A stretch of 9,287 nucleotides of DNA. It comes from Micrococcaceae bacterium UBA6021. GTDB taxonomy: Bacteria > Actinomycetota > Actinomycetes > Actinomycetales > Micrococcaceae. Where the stretch lies: NCBI GenBank assembly GCA_002427975.1, contig DIZT01000018.1, positions 392 to 9,678 on the forward strand. The letters are read 5' to 3'. Positions 7,080-9,287 of the stretch are shown here, one piece after another; position 1 is the stretch's first letter; the number at the start of each line of letters is the position of its first letter. The notes under the pieces were generated by a model. It saw only the letters and a program-made list of their open reading frames with translations, had not been told where the DNA came from and made no database searches. A program made the position numbers and the translations under genes.

Positions 7080-7655
7080 ATGGTACGCACAAAGAAGATC
7101 ACCCTGGGCGTAACGGCCGCGGCCCTGGCGCTCGGGGCCGGGATCGGAGTCGCCGGAATGGCCTCCGCAACCACGACGCCGACGCCCACTCCCAGTGCCG
7201 GTTCGAGCACCTCGGCCGGCGGCACTCCCAGTACCGCCCCCATGGACGGCAAGGGCATGCGCGGCGGCCACGGCCGCGGTGGCTTTGGCCTCGTCGGCGA
7301 CGACGCAGCCGAGCTGGCCACCAAGCTGGGCGTGGACCAGGCCAAGGTCACTGACGCGCTGAAGGCTTTCCGTGCCGCCAACAAGCCCGCAACCCCGCCG
7401 GCTGAAGGAACCAAGCCGGATCCGACGGCAATGCAGGCCGAACTCGCCAAGTCCCTTGCCGCCTCGCTCGGCATTGACGAGGCAAAGGTCACTGCGGCGC
7501 TGGACGAGCTGCGGACCGCTGAGCAGACGGAGCGTGCAGCTGCCCTGAAGACCCGTCTCGACAAGGCAGTCACCGACGGCAAGCTGACCCAGGCTGAGGC
7601 GGACGCCGTGACCAAGGCAGTCCAGAACGGAGTCATCGGGGCAGGCGGCCGCTAA
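7080..7655 (+). CDS. Secreted protein of unknown function with duplicated LGxxxxKVTxAL helical repeat
   Basis: A 191-residue protein with a clear Sec signal peptide: basic start MVRTKK, hydrophobic core (about 8-25) and a likely signal peptidase I cut after ASA at 30. No lipobox Cys or cell-wall anchor is seen, so release to the medium or loose wall association is expected. The mature part begins with a Thr/Pro/Ser linker (31-55), then a Gly/His/Arg-rich patch MRGGHGRGGFG (60-70). Two copies of a helical unit follow, at 79-100 and 126-147 (LxxxLGxDxAKVTxALxxxRxA, 13 of 22 identical), and the end is LDKAVTDGKLTQAEADAVTKAV (160-181), a hairpin often seen in small exported actinobacterial proteins with LGV-type repeats. 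It contains no Cys and no catalytic motif. Its function is unknown; binding of metal or a wall polymer is only a guess from the His/Gly patch and secretion. It is transcribed away from tetR and towards the symporter gene. Confidence 0.8.
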   Translation: MVRTKKITLGVTAAALALGAGIGVAGMASATTTPTPTPSAGSSTSAGGTPSTAPMDGKGMRGGHGRGGFGLVGDDAAELATKLGVDQAKVTDALKAFRAANKPATPPAEGTKPDPTAMQAELAKSLAASLGIDEAKVTAALDELRTAEQTERAAALKTRLDKAVTDGKLTQAEADAVTKAVQNGVIGAGGR

Positions 7656-7662
7656 CGCAAAA

Positions 7663-7751
7663 CACCCCGCCCCTGGAGTTTTTGTCCAGATACTGCCCCT
7701 TTCAGCGGTTCCGGAGCGGATTATCTGGACAAAAACTCGGGGAGCGGGGTG
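7663..7751. terminator. Long inverted repeat between convergent genes; intrinsic terminator for the symporter gene
   Basis: The arms 7663-7692 and 7722-7751 are 30 bp each with 27 complementary positions and one further G-U possible. The inner 17 bp (7676-7692 with 7722-7738) and the outer 8 bp are perfect. The loop is 29 nt. On the minus strand the GC-rich outer stem is followed at once by TTTT, so it fits an intrinsic terminator for the symporter gene, whose stop is 19 nt upstream. On the plus strand no T-run follows, so termination of the secreted-protein gene here is less certain. The stem is much longer than most terminators and may also be a dispersed palindromic element. Confidence 0.7.
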
Positions 7752-7769
7752 CCGGGGTGTCGCGGGGCG

Positions 7770-9233
7770 TCAGGCTTTCGCGTCGGCCAGTTCGCGTTCG
7801 GCATCCGGCCACTCAGTACCGCCGGCGACGGCGGCGGGACCCGCAAACGTTGAGTCGGCGTCGTCGTCCACGAATGGAGTGCCATTGCGGGGCGCGTTGT
7901 ACAGCGCCTGGTCAAGGATGCCCTGGCGCTTGGAGACGATAGTGGGTACCAGCGCCTGGCCCGCTACGTTGACCGCAGTGCGGCCCATGTCCAGGATGGG
8001 ATCGATCGCCAGCAGGAGTCCGACGCCGGCCAGCGGCAGTCCCAGCGTGGAGAGCGTCAGGGTGAGCATCACTACGGCACCTGTGGTGCCAGCCGTCGCT
8101 GCGGAGCCGAGGACGGAAACGAGCACGATGAGCAGGTACTGGCTGAAATCGAGCTGGATGCCGAAGAACTGGGCCACAAAGATGGCCGAGATGGCCGGGT
8201 AGATCGCGGCGCAGCCGTCCATCTTGGTCGTGGCACCCAGGGGCACGGCGAAGGAGGCGTAACTGCGCGGAACACCCAGGCTGCGTTCGGTGACGCGCTG
8301 GGTCAGGGGCAGCGTTCCGATCGAGGAGCGGGACACAAACGCCAGCTGCACGGCTGGCCATACCCCGGAGAAGTACTGCTTCACGGACAGGCCGTGCGTG
8401 CGGATCAGTACCGGGTAAACAACAAACAGCACCAGGACCAGGCCGGCGTAAATGGCGAGTGTGAACTTGCCCAGGGCGCCGATGGTGTCCCAGCCGTAGA
8501 CGGCTACCGCGTTGCCGATCAGGCCCACCGTGCCGAGAGGGGCGATCCGGATGATCCACCACAGGACCTTCTGGATCACGGCAAGTGCCGACGCGTTGAG
8601 GTTCAGGAACGGCTCGGCCGCTTTGCCCACCTTGAGGGCGGCGACGCCGACGGCGATGGCGATCACCAGGATCTGGAGCACGTTGAAGCTGACGGAGGTG
8701 CTGACCGTTGTAGCTGCGTTGGCGCCTTCGGTCACCGTGGAGCTGGCACCCAGGCCAAGGAAGTTCTTGGGGAACAGCCCGATCAGGAAGGACCACCAGT
8801 CACCGGACTTGCCCGAGTACTTGGCCTGCTGGGTGATCCCGGTGTTGGCGCCGGGCTGCAGGAGCACGCCCAGTCCGATGCCGATGAGAACGGCGATCAG
8901 CGAAGTGATCGCGAACCAGAGCAACGTGTTCCATGCCAGCTTGGCGGCGTTGGAGACCTGGCGCAGGTTGGAGATTGAACTGACAACTGCGGTGAAGATC
9001 AGTGGCACCACGGCCGTCTGCAGCAACGAGATATAGCTGGAACCAATGGTCTGCAGCGTGGCGCCCAGGCCGTTGGGGCTTTCCTTGGTGCTGCCGGTGT
9101 ACTTGGCCAGCAGGCCGAGGGCCAGGCCAACAATGAGGGCGGCGATGATCTGGAAACCGAACGAGCCAGCCCATTTGGGCAGCTGGAAGCCGGTCTTTCC
9201 TGCGGATTCGGGGGTGCGGGTTTGAGTGCTCAC
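7770..9233 (-). CDS. DAACS-family cation symporter (dicarboxylate/amino acid, TcyP/GltP-like)
   Basis: A 487-residue membrane protein of the dicarboxylate/amino acid:cation symporter family, which imports acidic amino acids, C4-dicarboxylates or cystine. Family marks in order: TM1 about 26-45; VVPLIFTAVVSSISNL (75-90); TM3 with ITS (109-111); HP1 tip SRSSIGTLPLT (301-311); TM7 GATTKMDGCAAIYPAI (333-348); HP2 about 375-395; TM8 DPILDMGRTAVNVAGQ (411-426). Residues equal to GltPh Asp394, Arg397 and Asn401 are kept (D415, R418, N422), so a carboxylate-bearing substrate is likely. The positions of GltPh Asn310 and Asp405, both sodium ligands, hold Lys337 and Gln426. CAxIYPA recalls cystine transporters of the TcyP type. 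The acidic tail after 440 is extra. The GTG start follows an in-frame TAG 12 nt upstream, so no longer N-terminus is possible. Confidence 0.92.
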   Translation of the reverse strand: MSTQTRTPESAGKTGFQLPKWAGSFGFQIIAALIVGLALGLLAKYTGSTKESPNGLGATLQTIGSSYISLLQTAVVPLIFTAVVSSISNLRQVSNAAKLAWNTLLWFAITSLIAVLIGIGLGVLLQPGANTGITQQAKYSGKSGDWWSFLIGLFPKNFLGLGASSTVTEGANAATTVSTSVSFNVLQILVIAIAVGVAALKVGKAAEPFLNLNASALAVIQKVLWWIIRIAPLGTVGLIGNAVAVYGWDTIGALGKFTLAIYAGLVLVLFVVYPVLIRTHGLSVKQYFSGVWPAVQLAFVSRSSIGTLPLTQRVTERSLGVPRSYASFAVPLGATTKMDGCAAIYPAISAIFVAQFFGIQLDFSQYLLIVLVSVLGSAATAGTTGAVVMLTLTLSTLGLPLAGVGLLLAIDPILDMGRTAVNVAGQALVPTIVSKRQGILDQALYNAPRNGTPFVDDDADSTFAGPAAVAGGTEWPDAERELADAKA

Positions 9234-9270
9234 CAGAACACGCTAGGCCCGCCGCGCTTATCACAGCGAA
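9234..9270 (-). promoter_or_regulatory. Possible leaderless promoter of the symporter gene
   Basis: On the minus strand TAGCGT (9245-9240) is a TAnnnT -10 box 6 nt from the GTG at 9233, the same spacing as in front of tetR, and there is no good Shine-Dalgarno. The -35 is poor (TTCGCT at 9270-9265, 19 bp away). TGATAA (9263-9258) is an alternative -10 that would give a leader of about 20 nt. Low confidence, and the window ends shortly after. Confidence 0.3.
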
Positions 9271-9287
9271 CAGATGTTGAGAAATGT

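Noticed and set aside
7040..7354. ATG at 7040 as the start of an upstream overlapping gene
   Set aside because: The frame is a Gly/Arg/His-rich shadow overlapping the signal-peptide gene and has no Shine-Dalgarno; the frame from 7080 has a signal peptide and ordered repeats.
8394..8978. Plus-strand frame of 194 codons opposite the symporter
   Set aside because: Asp/Gly/Gln/His-rich antisense shadow of membrane-segment codons.

Overview
The window is a high-GC stretch of an actinobacterial chromosome. Gene content, codon use (G/C third positions, frequent GTG/TTG starts) and the pairing of a Maf protein with a fused biotin carboxylase/BCCP subunit suggest a member of the Micrococcaceae close to Arthrobacter/Pseudarthrobacter. 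The genus is inferred from general resemblance and was not tested by any search.

Layout. Seven of the eight protein genes lie on the minus strand. From right to left: a DAACS-family cation:amino acid/dicarboxylate symporter (7770-9233); a convergent plus-strand gene for a small secreted protein with internal repeats (7080-7655); a TetR regulator (6236-6919) coupled by a 1-nt gap to a 12-TM MMPL/RND-type exporter (3709-6234); a Maf-type nucleotide pyrophosphatase (3025-3699) 9 nt further on; an acyl-CoA carboxylase alpha subunit, AccA3-like (1081-2895); a small SnoaL/NTF2-like protein 19 nt downstream (621-1061); and the first 175 codons of a class I glutamine amidotransferase that runs off the left edge (1-526).

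Transcription units and control. The tetR-MMPL pair looks like a self-contained repressor/exporter operon. A perfect 16-bp palindrome fills the space between the proposed -35 and -10 boxes of a promoter whose start site falls on the tetR ATG, so the mRNA is probably leaderless. Maf may be read from the same transcript. accA3 appears to have its own promoter in the 129-bp gap after maf, with a 17-bp inverted repeat upstream as a candidate operator, and it probably carries the SnoaL-like gene. The two convergent genes on the right are separated by a long imperfect inverted repeat (30-bp arms, 29-nt loop) that can end transcription of the symporter gene.

Points of most interest. The symporter lacks two residues used for Na+ binding in its family: a Lys stands at the GltPh Asn310 position and a Gln at the Asp405 position. 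The exporter has an unbroken 13-step heptad register in its first extracellular loop. The inverted repeats at 7663-7751 and 2987-3003 and the operator-in-promoter of tetR deserve a genome-wide search. No CRISPR array, tRNA, rRNA, insertion sequence or phage gene was seen, and there is no gene-free stretch over 300 bases. I see no clear undescribed multi-gene system. This is mostly housekeeping and transport sequence with some unusual details.
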